From contig JBAOKB010000071.1 of assembly GCA_037044905.1 (NCBI GenBank), positions 62,001 to 126,000 on the forward strand: a stretch of 64,000 nt of DNA. The letters run 5' to 3'. The stretch comes from Hortaea werneckii (Eukaryota; Ascomycota; Dothideomycetes; Mycosphaerellales; Teratosphaeriaceae). Shown one piece after another: positions 1-11,419 of the stretch. Within the stretch, counting starts at the first letter, position 1; each line of letters opens with the position of its first letter. A program made the position numbers and the translations under genes. The notes beneath the pieces are model-generated. The model was not told where the DNA came from, did no database searches, and was given only the letters and a program-made list of their open reading frames with translations.

Positions 1-22
1 GGGGGGGGGGGGGGGGGGGGGG
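1..22. repeat. G homopolymer at window edge
   Basis: The first 22 bases are all G. This looks like a contig end or a sequencing/assembly artefact rather than biology, though a real G tract cannot be excluded. Confidence 0.8.
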
Positions 23-890
23 AGGATGTCAAAGGGGCTTTCCGCCTCTTGGATGGAGGGATGGAGGGAGGGGAGGGAGCCATGGTTCTTTTTCATCGAT
101 CTCCCCAACACAGCAATGGTAGCTGCTGATCTGCGGAGACGAAAGGAAAGTGGGACCTATAAGATGTTCACTGTCTCCGCAGTGGGGATTGGGCTGGGGA
201 TTTTGGAGGAAAAGCTGCGGTCGAGAGAGGAGACGATTCAAGCAACCGGTTGCACCCGTATGTCAGAGCTCGAGACGAGTCGAGTTTCAGATACCTTATG
301 GACATTCCAACCAATGATGCAACAGTTTATTGAGATGTAGGTCCACAAGAGGCACAGTCGACTGGTTTAGCCGGCATCGGCGCAGACCGCAGCGTTGGAT
401 CGGCGCAGATACCGGCCGTGGAGCTCGGTCAAAAGCCGATGAGGATCTTGGACACTTTCGCCAAAGTTGCTGTGAATGCTGGAAAATTACTGTACATACT
501 GACGGGTAAAGTGATATCCGGAGTCATGCAGCGGAAGCGTATCAAAAGGACAATCTACATCTCACATGGTGCTTCTCGACAGCTGCGCTCATGATGAAGC
601 CATGCTACTGGTTGGTGTAACCACAAGCAGGGAAAACGAGCGGATGATTTGCTATATTACTATCGAATACGGAATGGCAGCCGGTGATGCACAATCGGCT
701 GAACTCTCATTAGGAAAGTCGAGCAATTCTGATATGCAAGCCCCAAAGCAATGCCACCAATTCTGCTCAAGAGCGGGACTGAATCGCCATACAAACCTCT
801 AACTCGCATTCCGCACTACGCAAGATCCAGGCCACAGCGATCCCTCACTGACTTCCAGCAGCTTCACATCACCCGAGGCGGACTCGAAGA
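23..890. other. No gene recognised
   Basis: About 870 bp up to the stop of the MARVEL-like gene. Only short open frames without recognisable domains, codon pattern or splice-linked continuation were seen on either strand. Confidence 0.5.
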
Positions 891-1703
891 CTAAACTGGA
901 GCAGCAGCAGCACTGTGAGGGCTTTGTACCGGCAAAGGCGAGCTAGCATTATGCTGACACGGCACACCCTCCACCTGGAGCTCAGCAGTCGCAGCAGGCG
1001 TCTTAGTAGAAGCGAAAGCCATCTCGTTCGCCTCGCTGACTTCCCACGTCGAGACGGCACGACCATTAGACCCGGAGGTCTGGTCGCTGGCCTTGAGCGG
1101 CAGCCCGGCTTTACGATGGCGATGGATAGCCGTGCACATGAAGCCGAGAGTGACGCAGTAGAGGATGCTGGTTCGATATTCACATTAGCAACGATACAGG
1201 GTGTGACTCGAAAGATCCAAACATACAAGTTGACGATACTAATAGCCAAGCAAGCGATCAGGATACTAGTATAGGCGTTGCCAAGCATGTAAAGGTCCCG
1301 CTTGCGATAGTAGGAGTCGAAAACGTAGTAGTTGGCGTAGAAGACCAGGAAAGCGTAGTGAGCGCCGAGGGCAGCGAAGCAAGCCAGCCAGAAGACGAGG
1401 GCGAGGACTTCCAGCACGAGGAGGGCGATCCAGTTGTAGAGCTTGGGGGAAGCGTGGATGGCGACGAAGTAGTAGATGAGGATGAGGATGGAGTAGGAAC
1501 CCTGTCCTTGCTTTGTCAGTTTTGGGGGTTGGCTTTGTGGGAAGACTTGCGCGGACCGTGAAGACGCTGAAGATTGTTGCGTCGTAGGGGATCACATAGA
1601 CCATGAAGGCCGAAAGCGCTGTGACGAGGACGGCGATGATGAGTTGTAAGATATGCAGGATCCAGACTGCCCTGGGCATCTTCAGCATGTGGTCACGGTA
1701 CAT
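891..1703 (-). CDS. MARVEL-like four-helix membrane protein
   Basis: Predicted 234-residue integral membrane protein. Exons (minus strand) are 1551-1703, 1225-1501 and 891-1165; the joined length is an exact multiple of three. Four hydrophobic segments lie near residues 9-37, 52-68, 77-103 and 120-146, with a conserved-looking YANYYVFDSYYR stretch between the third and fourth, followed by a hydrophilic, Ser/Ala-rich tail. That arrangement matches the fungal MARVEL-domain family, membrane-apposition proteins of plasma membrane or vesicles; substrate and role are not known. Intron 1 (1502-1550, 49 nt) uses a GCAAGT donor with branch CTGAC and CAG acceptor, so it is a GC-AG intron; intron 2 (1166-1224) is GTATGT-CAG. 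The start is the first ATG of the open frame. Family assignment rests on topology and general similarity. Confidence 0.72.
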
Positions 1704-2671
1704 CTTTGTGATCTTGGGAAGACGCAGTCAAAAGAAAAGAATGATCCAAACGTGTCAAAGATAATAAGATGTGGAAGCAGGAGAAAAGAAGGCACTACAA
1801 GAGATTTTTCGGTTTGAGTAGGGATACACGCTTTATCTTCGCTCTCTCAGACCGTTTGTCCCAGCTCACGACTGAAGTTGGCTTCTTGAGCAATCGGAAA
1901 GCGTGCAAGGCGCAGCCGTATAATGCAGATGTTGTATGGGTCAGAAGGATTTCCTAGGCGAAATACTACCGCAAATGGATACGACTCGTTCCAGCTGGCT
2001 CAGTCCCCAGATCTGCACGTTCCGGAGTCACACCACGAGGCTCACCGCGAGTTGCCTGCCCCAGCCAATTGTTACTCGTTCTCATCGATGGACTTCCCTT
2101 TTTCGACGGGCATGTCTCAAGCCACAGAGCCCGACGCCTCCAGATTCGGCCATGTTCGACGTGCGACGGACTGCGAAGGGACAGGCGTACGGAGGCTCGT
2201 TGTCGCGGGGTTCAACAGCCATGTCTTCCAATGTTTCCTCTGGGACGCAAGTCGCATGCTTCCTTGCCATTAACAGCTGAGGTTCTTTTAAGAAGCTGGA
2301 TACTTCCTTAATCTTATTAGCTGCATAATCCGGCACGAGGCGCATTCAGCTGCCAAGTAAAATCTCGCTTAACAGAGCGCCACACATTCCACCTCCACTG
2401 GACCTCAGATCTTCAAAAAACTGCGCGCAGCACTTCAGCGATGGTCGCGCGCTGGGGCGTCATGTAAGTTGACCCTGGGTGCAGAGGCTGGCGTGTCGCG
2501 CTCTCTGCCTACCATGCCGGAGCGTGGAGGAGGCAATATCAGCTGTTCCTGGGTCATCGCTTTGACGGGCGAGGCGCGACACAGATGCTGTTGGCTCGTT
2601 GCGAAGATTTGCGCACACAAAGAGGTGCAGCAAAAGTTACAAATGCTTCAATTTGGCGAAGGACCTGCTGC
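1704..2671. other. Intergenic, no gene recognised
   Basis: About 970 bp between the start of the MARVEL-like gene and the stop of the AzgA-like gene. Several short overlapping open frames occur but none has a domain or a spliceable continuation. Confidence 0.5.
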
Positions 2672-4499
2672 TCAAATCGTCTTGCCACCTCCTCGAGAGC
2701 TGCCAGCACTCTCTACGACTGGCTCATTGAGCTTGTGCATTGGCACTTCACCCTCCAGCGTCGGCGGTGTGTCCATTCCGCTCTCTGTTACACTCTCGGC
2801 TCCTGTACCACTTTCACCACCGTCCTCTTCAGGCCTCCAAAAGTCCTTCTTCCCCTTCGCTGCGCGCTTCAACCATGGCGGGAGAACACCACCTGGTACC
2901 TTGTACGTCCAAGGCTCACTAAGGTCTTTGTCCACCGGTCTAATCTTTCCTCCCGTCGCTTTCTCGATAAGCCAGACGACAGTGTTGAGCAGCATGTATG
3001 AAATGACACCGGCGATCAATCCGTACGCAATCGAGTAGGTGAAAGGCATGATTGCGATCGTTAAGAAAGCCGGCACGGCATCACCAATGTATCGCCAGTT
3101 GATATCCGCAGCCGCCTTCGTCATCAGGGAGCCAACAATTATCAAAGTGCAGCCAGTGGCCCAGGGTGGAATGGACGCAAAGATCGGGGCAAAGAAAATC
3201 GAGATGAAGAAGCAAATGCCCGTGGTGACGGCCGTGAGTCCAGTCTTTCCGCCTTCTGAAATACCTGCACCCGACTCGATGAAGGCTGTCACTGGTGGCG
3301 TACCAAACAGAGAGCCAATGGAAACACCGAAAGCATCGACGAGATAAGCAACAGCGGAACCCTCAAAGTCTCCCGTCTTCTCCTGAATAAGGCCAGCAAA
3401 TCGTGCCATCGAGTAAAGAGTACCGGTCGTGTCGAGAATGTCGACATACAGGAAGGTGATAAATGCAAGACCAAATTGGCCACTCGAGCCCGAGATATTC
3501 CAGTCCTGCACGTTCAAGGTATGCTGGATCGGATGGAACGTGACGACCTTCTTGAAGAAATCGAAAGAGCTGTTTCCTGTTTCGTTGTAAGGGAAGTAGG
3601 TGACTGGCGTGTCTCTAGGCCACGAGATGATGCTAACCAGCAAGATACCAGCGATGATGGCACCCTTGACGCGATACATCATGAGGAAGACGGTGAAGAC
3701 GCCACCGCAGAAGATTCCGATCCACATGGAGGGGTTGCGCATTTTCTCGGAAGCCGGGCAGACTCCTTCGTCGGTCATGAGCTCTTGGGCGCAACCGGCA
3801 AGGTCCAGTGGTGTAGATGATGCGCCGGTCACAGCACCAATTCCAGCACTGTAGGTCAGACCAATAAGGGTCAGGTACAGACCGATACCGACACCAGTTG
3901 CTAACTTGATGGAGGCTGGCAGAGCACGAGCAAGCCATTGCCTCATGCCGAGAACAGTAAGGCCCACGAAGACAAAACCTTCGACGAATACCGCAGTCAA
4001 AGCCGCCTCGTAGGAGACAGATCCGCTTCCATGGTAGCCGACCACGTTGTAGGTGAAATACGCGTTTAGACCCATGCCGGGAGCCAGGCCGAGAGGCATA
4101 TTGGCGAGCAGTCCCATGAAAAACGTCGTCAGAGAAGAGATGGCGGCGGTGGCGGTGACAAGATCTCTCCGGACCTCCTGGACACAGAGCATGTACTCGG
4201 TGTTGCTGTCACAGAGATCGGGGGAGTCCGGTGGGCAAACACATGTTCCGCCTGTCTGGGAGACCACGGTCGAATTGACGGCAATGATGTAGGCCATGGC
4301 GAAGAAGGTGGCGAGACCGGCGCGGATCTCGGTGAAGAAGTACGAGTTCTTGCGCTCCAGCCGCTACTTTGACGTTAGCTATCGATCCATTGCATCTTTC
4401 CTACCCATGGCGACGTACATGACCGGAGCCCTCCAGGTGGAAGTACCGCCCCACGGGGCTGTCAGCGATTGCTGCATTAGCTCTCTGTATCCAGCTCAT
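2672..4499 (-). CDS. azgA: AzgA-type adenine/guanine/hypoxanthine permease
   Basis: Predicted 590-residue purine:H+ symporter of the AzgA-like nucleobase family, importing adenine, guanine and hypoxanthine at the plasma membrane. Exon 1 is 4419-4499 (27 codons); intron 4364-4418 (55 nt, GTACGT donor, GCTAAC branch, TAG acceptor); exon 2 runs 2672-4363. Splicing joins ...HLEGSGH to RLERKNSYFFTEIRAG, the typical AzgA N-terminus. Family hallmarks seen include GLLANMPLGLAPGMGLNAYF in the first transmembrane region, GSLFGTPPVTAFIESGAG in the middle and about a dozen hydrophobic segments, then a hydrophilic C-terminal tail with Ser/Glu. Length matches Aspergillus AzgA (about 580). The frame is intact. 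Substrate specificity is taken from the family and was not tested. Confidence 0.93.
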
Positions 4500-5443
4500 C
4501 TTCTCTAGTGCACAGGAAAATCTGCAGGGAGCGTTGGCAACCAGGCTTTCCACACGGGTGGGGTTCGAGGCAAGTCGAGGCTGCGACGTCAGATATACAT
4601 TGTTGTTCAGGACTCCATATCGCAGGTGTGGCTGACGAAGCTGATAAACCGACGGCGCGCTGCGGTCGAAAAATTCTATAATCCCACAGACGCAATGCGC
4701 TTGGTGTCACACTTGCTGCATGGGCATTGGTGCGCGATAAGAATTCCACGTCTAAAAGTCTTGGCGTCGCCTTGGCTCCGGCTCCAGCCCTCCCGGATCC
4801 CGTTCCTTATCAGCCACGCGCTGCCCACGCGAACCCCGCGAGCCAGTCGTGCACTCCTCCTCGTCTCTTCTCCATGCCTTCGACCTCGGTGAATGCGAGA
4901 TAAGGAATCACGGTAGACGAGCGTTCACCGGCCAGCGCCGACGTTGATCTAGTCTCAGGAGTGAGCTTGATGTTGCTTGTATCGTCGGCGGTTCCGGGTC
5001 GTCATTGGTGATAGGAGGCACAACAGGTCGGATAGTGTGTGCAAGATGGGATCCTATTACGTACGGCACTACTCTGTGTTACTCTCCTTTCCGGCCGTGT
5101 TCAAGCAAACGCCTTAGCTGGATATGGCACCGCTATATGCCGACAGCAACCTCGGGAGTAGATGTCCCACAGAGAGGTCGCAGCTAAGATGGCATCTAGG
5201 CACGAGTGTGACAGATCTTCTACGCCATGACCAGCAAGTAAGGACTGTGTCTCATGCATATCTCGTGACAAATCCTTCCCTGCGTTCTGAAGAAGAAACG
5301 GCTAATGAGTTTTCCGCGTGGTATGCAGTAAGTGAGGGAACATATACTTTTTGGCTCGTATATCTCATTATAGCTGATGGGAAATCCTCTCTTCCCTCAT
5401 CATCATCTAGGGTATATACTCATCGTCATGAGACTCATGACAT
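4500..5443. other. Intergenic, no gene recognised
   Basis: About 940 bp upstream of the permease and downstream of the zincophore gene. It should hold the permease promoter. Open frames here are short and show no protein family features. Confidence 0.5.
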
Positions 5444-6781
5444 TTACACACAGTGTTCCTCCCCATTAGCATGGGTGTGGCACTCGGCGCCTGCAGTCGT
5501 CGTCGAGCTAGACTCAGTCTCCTGCGCTGAAGCCGCGGTTGCCGTACTATCAGCCTCATCGCTCCCCGACTCTTCGACGCAGTGGACTTCTCCACCATCG
5601 TGGGTGTGGCATTCCTGATTCTTTAAGTCAGCCGGACTGCAAGCTCTTGCGATTACGAATAGGAGAAACTTACCACTTCGGCAGAGGTCGTGGAGCTTGC
5701 TTCGGTCGCCTCAGCGGATTCAGCGCTTGTGGCAGTCGTTGCAGCGTCGGCGGTTGAAGTGCTCTCCATCGACGACGAGGTCATGGAGGCCGTCGGGCTT
5801 GCTGACATGCTGGAAGAGGCGCTCGTTGCGCTATCATGGCTGTGATCGTCCTCTTCTTCCGGCACAGGCTCACCCGTGCAGCCCTGGCCTGGGACGGCAA
5901 TATCGTAAGCGTAGACGTCCAGAGCAAAGTATCTGAGCGTTGCGCTGTTCCGCACTGCCTCCTCGGGCGAGTCCTTGGCCAATTGCAAGCACTTGATAAA
6001 AATGTCAGCGACTGCACGAGCTCAAGCTATGAATGTCATAAGGCTCCTTACCTCTTCATAGGTATCCGCATAATGTCCAACGACACCCTCACCAATCTTG
6101 TCGGTGTGATAGACACGGTGCATCAGGTCGGAGGCGAAGTATGCAGTGGTCTTCTCGGCAGCGACGGTGTATCCATAGCCACACAGTCCAGCCAAAGGCC
6201 AGCGGCTGGTGTAGGACATCTCACAGATGACCGTCTCATCCGTAGCATTCTCACCTCTCCAGTGGCCCGCCCAACCTGGAGAGTGTTAGTCGGATCTTCC
6301 GATCATTGTGCTGTTTAGAAGATTGCTTACCGTCTTGCCAGCAGTTCCCATCGATGTCATCGCACCGGAACAGAACGCCAGACTTGTCACCATTGACGAT
6401 CTTGTCCAACCATCCTGCTGGCTCACCCGTGTTGGCCTTGCCAAAGTACTTGGTGAAAAAGCTCGAGCTGTTGCCGAAGCGGAGAATATGATCACGAGCA
6501 TGTGCGGCGAGCACAGCCATCTCTGCGAAAGCTTGCTCCAACAGCGCCGTCTCCGTCGCGTTGCATGACTGGTGAATAGGATATGCCCGAGTCATCCCGC
6601 TGTTCCAAGAGTATTGGTCGACGACATTCTGCTGTGCACGGCCTGGCGCAGCAAACCTTTCAACCCAAGACTGGCTCATGTGATCCTCGTCGTGGGTAAC
6701 AGCCGAATAGCCCGCAGCAGGAGCGGCAACCGCTACTGATGCCAGGCCGGCAATTGTCGCGCAGATGGTTTTGGAGAGCAT
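5444..6781 (-). CDS. aspf2: Aspf2/Pra1-type secreted zinc-binding protein (zincophore)
   Basis: Predicted 387-residue secreted protein of the Asp f 2/Pra1 family, which binds zinc outside the cell and hands it to a ZIP transporter. Exons: 6331-6781, 6052-6275, 5674-5991, 5444-5614; introns of 55, 60 and 59 nt are all GTAAG-type with AG acceptors. An N-terminal signal peptide (about residues 1-19) precedes the family core, including AHARDHILRFG, GHWRGENATDETVICEMSY and FALDVYAYDIAVPG. Then comes a Ser/Thr/Ala/Glu-rich linker and two C-terminal zinc motifs, CHTHDGGEVHC and CHTHANGEEHC, the second just before the stop. Exon 4 begins one codon before the first motif. It is divergent from the ZrfC-like gene, as recalled for aspf2/zrfC in Aspergillus fumigatus and PRA1/ZRT1 in Candida. 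It is somewhat longer than A. fumigatus Aspf2 (about 310), mainly in the linker. Confidence 0.92.
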
Positions 6782-7733
6782 CTTGTATTAATGCAACACT
6801 TTGAGAAGGACGTAACGAAGTGTGTAGGTGCTATGGTGGCAATGACTAGCCGAGAGGCCCATGACTTTATAGCTTCTATCGAAACCACTCAGGTACCAGG
6901 CTATGACAGCGTTCGAAAGGGTTGAGCACCCGGTCGGCACAATTCAAGTGTTCCAAGACACGCCGCATGGCGATTCAAAGGCTCGGCGCGGCGAAGGATT
7001 GGGCTCACAACCCGTGAGGCATGTCCAGGTCTGGCATAGTCCAGGTATCTCGTGGTAGAAAACTTGCAAAGGGTCCACCGGGCACATGGTATCAACCTGC
7101 GCGCCTACCCGTAACGAGGCAAGAGTCGAGCATTGCGCCGCACATGGCCCAGCTTGGCGCACCGTGGTGGTACAGAAGATGAGTACTTGGCACGGAACTT
7201 TTCACCATCGAGACTGTGTATTGATGCGATTGATGTTGGTAGATTTACGTGATTATACGTGGGTGGAGAAGAAGTTCGGGTTCTAGCGCTGCTGGACAAG
7301 CCACCAAGCATACCATCAAGGTGCAACCAAGACTTTACCAAGCACGCCAAAGCATACGGTAGGCGTATTCTGACCACCAAAATCAAGAGTACCTCGGAAA
7401 AAGACCCCATGTCTAGGTCAATATTGTCCCGGAGTGACGAATGTCAAGAGGCAGCCGATGCGGCACATAGCGAACGGTTGAGAGCAGGTAGACGAACGAG
7501 CATTTCCGGAAAAATCCTAGTGGTATGCGGAAGATTCTTTTGCTGTCTTGCCAAGATATACTTGAATGTTTCTGCTGGTTCGCGGATTGAAGACTACAGT
7601 CCCAACCATCCAGGTGTGAGATCAGCTATTGAAAAGTCGACTCGACCCCTAGTGTTGCGGTACAGACTCCACACGACTGCAAGTGCGAACAAGTTTCACA
7701 TTACTCGCAAGAGGACTAGGTGTCTATTGCACG
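6782..7733. promoter_or_regulatory. Shared divergent promoter of the zinc-uptake pair
   Basis: 952 bp separate the two ATGs of the divergent zincophore and ZIP transporter genes. A CAAGGT hexamer at 7317-7322 matches the core I recall for the zinc-starvation regulator ZafA. Three GCCAAG sites matching the PacC (alkaline pH) core lie at 7550-7555 (plus) and at 7153-7158 and 7186-7191 (minus strand). Single hexamers occur by chance about once per 2 kb per strand pair, so these are suggestive, not proof. Regulation by zinc and pH is expected from the Aspergillus locus. Confidence 0.5.
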
Positions 7734-9805
7734 ATGAAGTCCATCATATTTGCCAGCGCTTTGGCATTGGGGTCGAAAGTTGCGGCCCAGACATACACTC
7801 TAAGTGGATGCCACTTGCACAACAGCGTCGAGTAAGCAACTGAAGAAGGAAAGCACAGGAGGATCGGTATGCTGATCGACGTAGATACTGCTTTCTGCCA
7901 GACGGTTCAGAAACCCCATGGACAACCTACAGTGAGAGCGCCAGCCCCAGCACATCCGTGCCGCCGTCGACAACCGTCACGGAAGCGCCAAGCACAACCA
8001 GCACCGAAGAAACGACCACTGCGGCAGCGACAAGCAGACCTGCAAATCCCTCTGCAACCGGATGTCATTCACATAGCGAGACCAGCAAGTTCTGCTTCGT
8101 AGGCTCGGAGGAATACGAAGTAGTAAGCGAAGCGGAGCCCTCAACGGCACCAGATGAGTACACTGAGTGTCATTGGCATGACACCGAGCTGTAAGCTTAA
8201 CCGATAGAATCAAGTTCTACAGCGATGGAGTGAAAAAACTGACATCTGAGGAACCACACATAGCCATTGCTCGGACGAAGGACAGGATGCGTCGCTTGAG
8301 CCCGTCAGTCACGCAGGCGAGAGCGACGACCATGACCACGAAGGAGAAGGGGAAAGCTCCGACACAATCCCCGCGAGTGAAACCGAGGGAGTAACATGCC
8401 ATTCTCATGCTGCAAGTTGCCCCCCCACCGGTCCCGACTTCGAGGCCAGCAAAGGCAAACAGAAAGCTGACTCGGATTGGGAAATATAGGGTGTCCCACA
8501 CTGCGTCGACGCTCAGGGTCGGACGGTCGACATGGGGTGTTCGCGTCCCAATAACGACTACGACGTCCCACTACGAATAGGGTTGATTTTCGTGATTCTA
8601 GCGACGAGCTTCATCGGCGTCGTGTTGCCGATTTTTACCTCGAAGTTTACTGGCTTGAGTATGGATCATATCGTTCTGCTCATCATCCGGCAATTCGGTA
8701 CGGGGTATGTGACCCTCTTTACTCTCTTGTTGCAACGAAGGGAACAATCTGCCTTCCACAGAGAAATGCTGACCGGAACGCAGAATCATCATATCGACGG
8801 CGTTTGTTCATGTAAGTCCAGCGATATCTATTAACAAACCCATCCTGCGTGAACCTCGCTAATGAAGGAAAAATCCAGCTCTTCACCCACGCCTCCCTCC
8901 TCTTCAACAACGACTGCCTAACGGGAGTAAACTACGAAGCAACGACAGCCGCGATCCTAATCGCCGGACTTTTCGTAGCCTTCGTAGCGGAATACCTCGT
9001 GCACCGCTTAGTCGGAGGGAACGGAGGCCACCATAACCACGGGGTCGCACCTAGGTCCACCGGCGGCCGCTCCAACAAGGGCGAGGCGGAAGACGAAGGT
9101 GATACACGCGCAAACAGCCCCAGCAGTGATGAAGAAGCTCTAAATCCCGCGGACAAGCCCTCGAGCAGAGAACTTACTTCGAGCGTTCTCGTCATGGAAT
9201 GCGGCATCATCTTCCACTCGATCCGTAAGTTTTTCCATTATGCCCCCTCACCTGGATCCCCATCTCCATTCTCCTCCCTGGACCCGACCTCAATTTCGGC
9301 CCCCTCCCCTCTCCCCCCCAAAAAAGAAAAAGAGAGAAAAAAAAAAAGAACATACCCAGCTAACGCAAAAGGAAAAAACGCAGTAATCGGCATAACCCTC
9401 GTAGTAGCCAGCTCCTCAAGCTTCATAACCCTCTTCATCGTAATCCTCTTCCACCAAATGTTCGAAGGCATCGCCTTGGGATCACGCATCGCTTTACTCC
9501 CCTCCCACATGCTGCACAAACTGCTCTTAGCGGGGGGATTCGCGATCACGACACCGATAGGGATGGCGATCGGGACAGGCGTGCTATCGCAGTTTAACGG
9601 GAATGATCCGGCGACGATCGTGGCGATTGGGACGTTGGATGCGTTTAGTGCGGGGATTCTGTTGTGGGTGGGGGTTGTGGAGATGTTGTTTCATGATTGG
9701 TGGTTGGGTCCGTTGGCGAAGGTGGGTGTGGTGAAGGCTGGGTTGGCGATGGGGGGGCTCATGGCTGGGTTGGCGTTGATGAGTTTGTTGGGGAAGTGGG
9801 CGTAG
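7734..9805 (+). CDS. zrfC: ZrfC-type ZIP zinc transporter with four N-terminal zinc motifs
   Basis: Predicted 520-residue plasma-membrane zinc importer. Seven exons: 7734-7831, 7885-8190, 8264-8411, 8490-8704, 8784-8811, 8879-9224, 9384-9805; phases agree throughout. A signal peptide (about residues 1-19) leads a long extracellular N-terminus with four motifs, CHLHNSVEYC, CHSHSETSKFC, CHWHDTELHC and CHSHAGVPHC, separated by Ser/Thr/Glu linkers. Eight-helix ZIP core follows: helix 2 with GTGIIISTAFVHLFTHA, a variable loop with HHNH, helix 4 with MECGIIFHSILIGI and helix 5 with LFHQMFEGIALG, the last two carrying the metal-site His/Glu residues. Intron 3 (8412-8489) is read as GC-AG (GCAAGT donor); the alternative GTAACA donor at 8391 would delete motif 4. 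Intron 6 (159 nt) holds a purine tract. It pairs with the divergent Aspf2-like gene. Confidence 0.92.
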
Positions 9806-9942
9806 AAGGTGGGTTGGATCCTCGTAGATATGTGGCAATAGGACCGCGGCTGATGAAGTCGGTATGGATTCCTGATGATGATGATGGTTTATATGGCGGA
9901 TAGATTGGATGAGAATGGAGTAACAATTTTTTTTTTCTTGCT

Positions 9943-10014
<72 letters not shown>

Positions 10015-10354
10015 CCAGATTCTGACTGTAGACGTATGAGAATCCCTTATCTGGAACTTGGATCGTTGTCAGTTTCCCGTCATTTCCACTAGACCTGGCA
10101 TCTGCAGACTAGACTTCGTACACAGCGAGCACTTCCTCATTTTCAGGCCGATCAGGAAGACTAGCCTCTTTTAAGCAAAACCAGCTGTGTAGAGAAGTGT
10201 ACGGTGTACAACATGTCTTGGCTATACAAAAAATAAAATCATATTTCCCCTCTTCGTCGCTCATTACACTTATTTTCCAAAACCAACGCCATCCTGCTGA
10301 ATTCCCAGAACAGACTTATACCAAATCCTCGCCGACAAAAAATCTGTATCCAAT
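9806..10354. other. Intergenic between convergent genes
   Basis: About 550 bp between the stops of the zinc transporter and Kei1. Contains the long TC microsatellite (9947-10012) and presumably both 3' ends. No further gene seen. Confidence 0.6.
9947..10012. repeat. (TC)33 microsatellite
   Basis: Uninterrupted TC dinucleotide run of 66 bases in the 3' flank of the zinc transporter, preceded by a short T tract. Confidence 0.95.
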
Positions 10355-11419
10355 CTACTGCTGCGTCTTATCCTTCACCCCCGGAACAGGCGGCCCAGTC
10401 CCCGAACGCGCCCTCCTCTCCCGTTCACCCAACCCATTATCTTCAGGGACTTTAATCCTAAGAGCTCGCCGCCCGCTCTCAAACCGCCCGGAAGTAGCAC
10501 GGACCCACTCCTCCGTCTCATCGCGACCAAGCCAATAACGCTGGGAAGGGAAGCGGAGCATAAACCGGCCTAGCTGGCCTCGCCACCCTTCACCTTCTTC
10601 GCGGCCCAGACGGAAAGGGTTCTCGGCCATAGTAGGGTCGTCGCTCTGGGTGTACGAGGTCGAAGAGGAGTTGGCGACGTGCTGACGGAGGGTGGTGCGC
10701 GCGTAGGACAGGACGATGACGCAGAGGTAGACGCGCACGGCCCATAGGAGGCCGATGACGAAGACCGAGGCCATGGAGCCCTGCTGGAAGAGCACGCCGC
10801 TGAGGGCGGAGGAGTCGCCGGCGCCGTAGGCGATGGCGTCTTGGCCGGACATGGCGCCAGGGGCGGGGGTCGCGACGACTTCGACTTCGCTGACGCTGTG
10901 TTCGGGGTCGGTGAAGCCGGCGGTTTCGTTCATGGTGGAGCCGCCGGGGGGTTTATTGCTGGCGAGCGGGGATCGTTCGTTCAGGTGCTGGGCGAGCAGG
11001 ATGAACCAGCCCAGGCCGAACATGGTGGTGTAGAGGCTATTGAGGATGGTGTCGAGGACGTAGAGCCAGGCGAGGGCGAGGACCTTGAGGGCGCCATCGG
11101 CATCGCGCTGGCGGATGGCGGGGCTGAGGTAGCAGATCAGGCCTAGGACGAGGATGCTGTAGATGTAGTGGGAGAGCTGGAGGGGGTTGAGATGGTAGCC
11201 GGTGAACAAGGCGAGGATGCCGTAGAAGCCGGTGACTTTGTTGATGGCGAGGGAGAAGGTGATGAACTCGGTGGCGGTGCGGAGGGAGATGAGGTGGAGG
11301 AAGGCCTAGGAGGGGCAATCAGTTAGGATCTCCTATCTCGTATGCAAGACTAGGTGGGTAGGTCGAGATTGGGGGGGAGGTCTTACTCTAGGTCGAGGGA
11401 AGCGTAAGACGGGGGCCAT
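10355..11419 (-). CDS. kei1: Kei1, regulatory subunit of inositol phosphorylceramide synthase
   Basis: Predicted 327-residue Golgi membrane protein. In yeast Kei1 partners Aur1 to make inositol phosphorylceramide and is needed for its localisation and activity. Exon 1 is 11387-11419 (11 codons, MAPVLRFPRPR); intron 11306-11386 (81 nt, GTAAGA-TAG); exon 2 is 10355-11305. Splicing gives AFLHLISLRTATEFITF directly after the short basic start, the diagnostic Kei1 (DUF1753) N-terminus. Further hydrophobic segments lie around residues 27-45, 54-72, 80-104 and 180-200; the rest is hydrophilic with an Arg-rich C-terminus. The frame is intact. It is convergent with the zinc transporter. Confidence 0.88.

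Noticed and set aside
8391..8489. GTAACA donor for intron 3 of the ZIP transporter
   Set aside because: Frame is preserved, but it would remove the CHSH half of the fourth zinc motif while leaving its orphan HC; the GCAAGT donor at 8412 keeps the motif.
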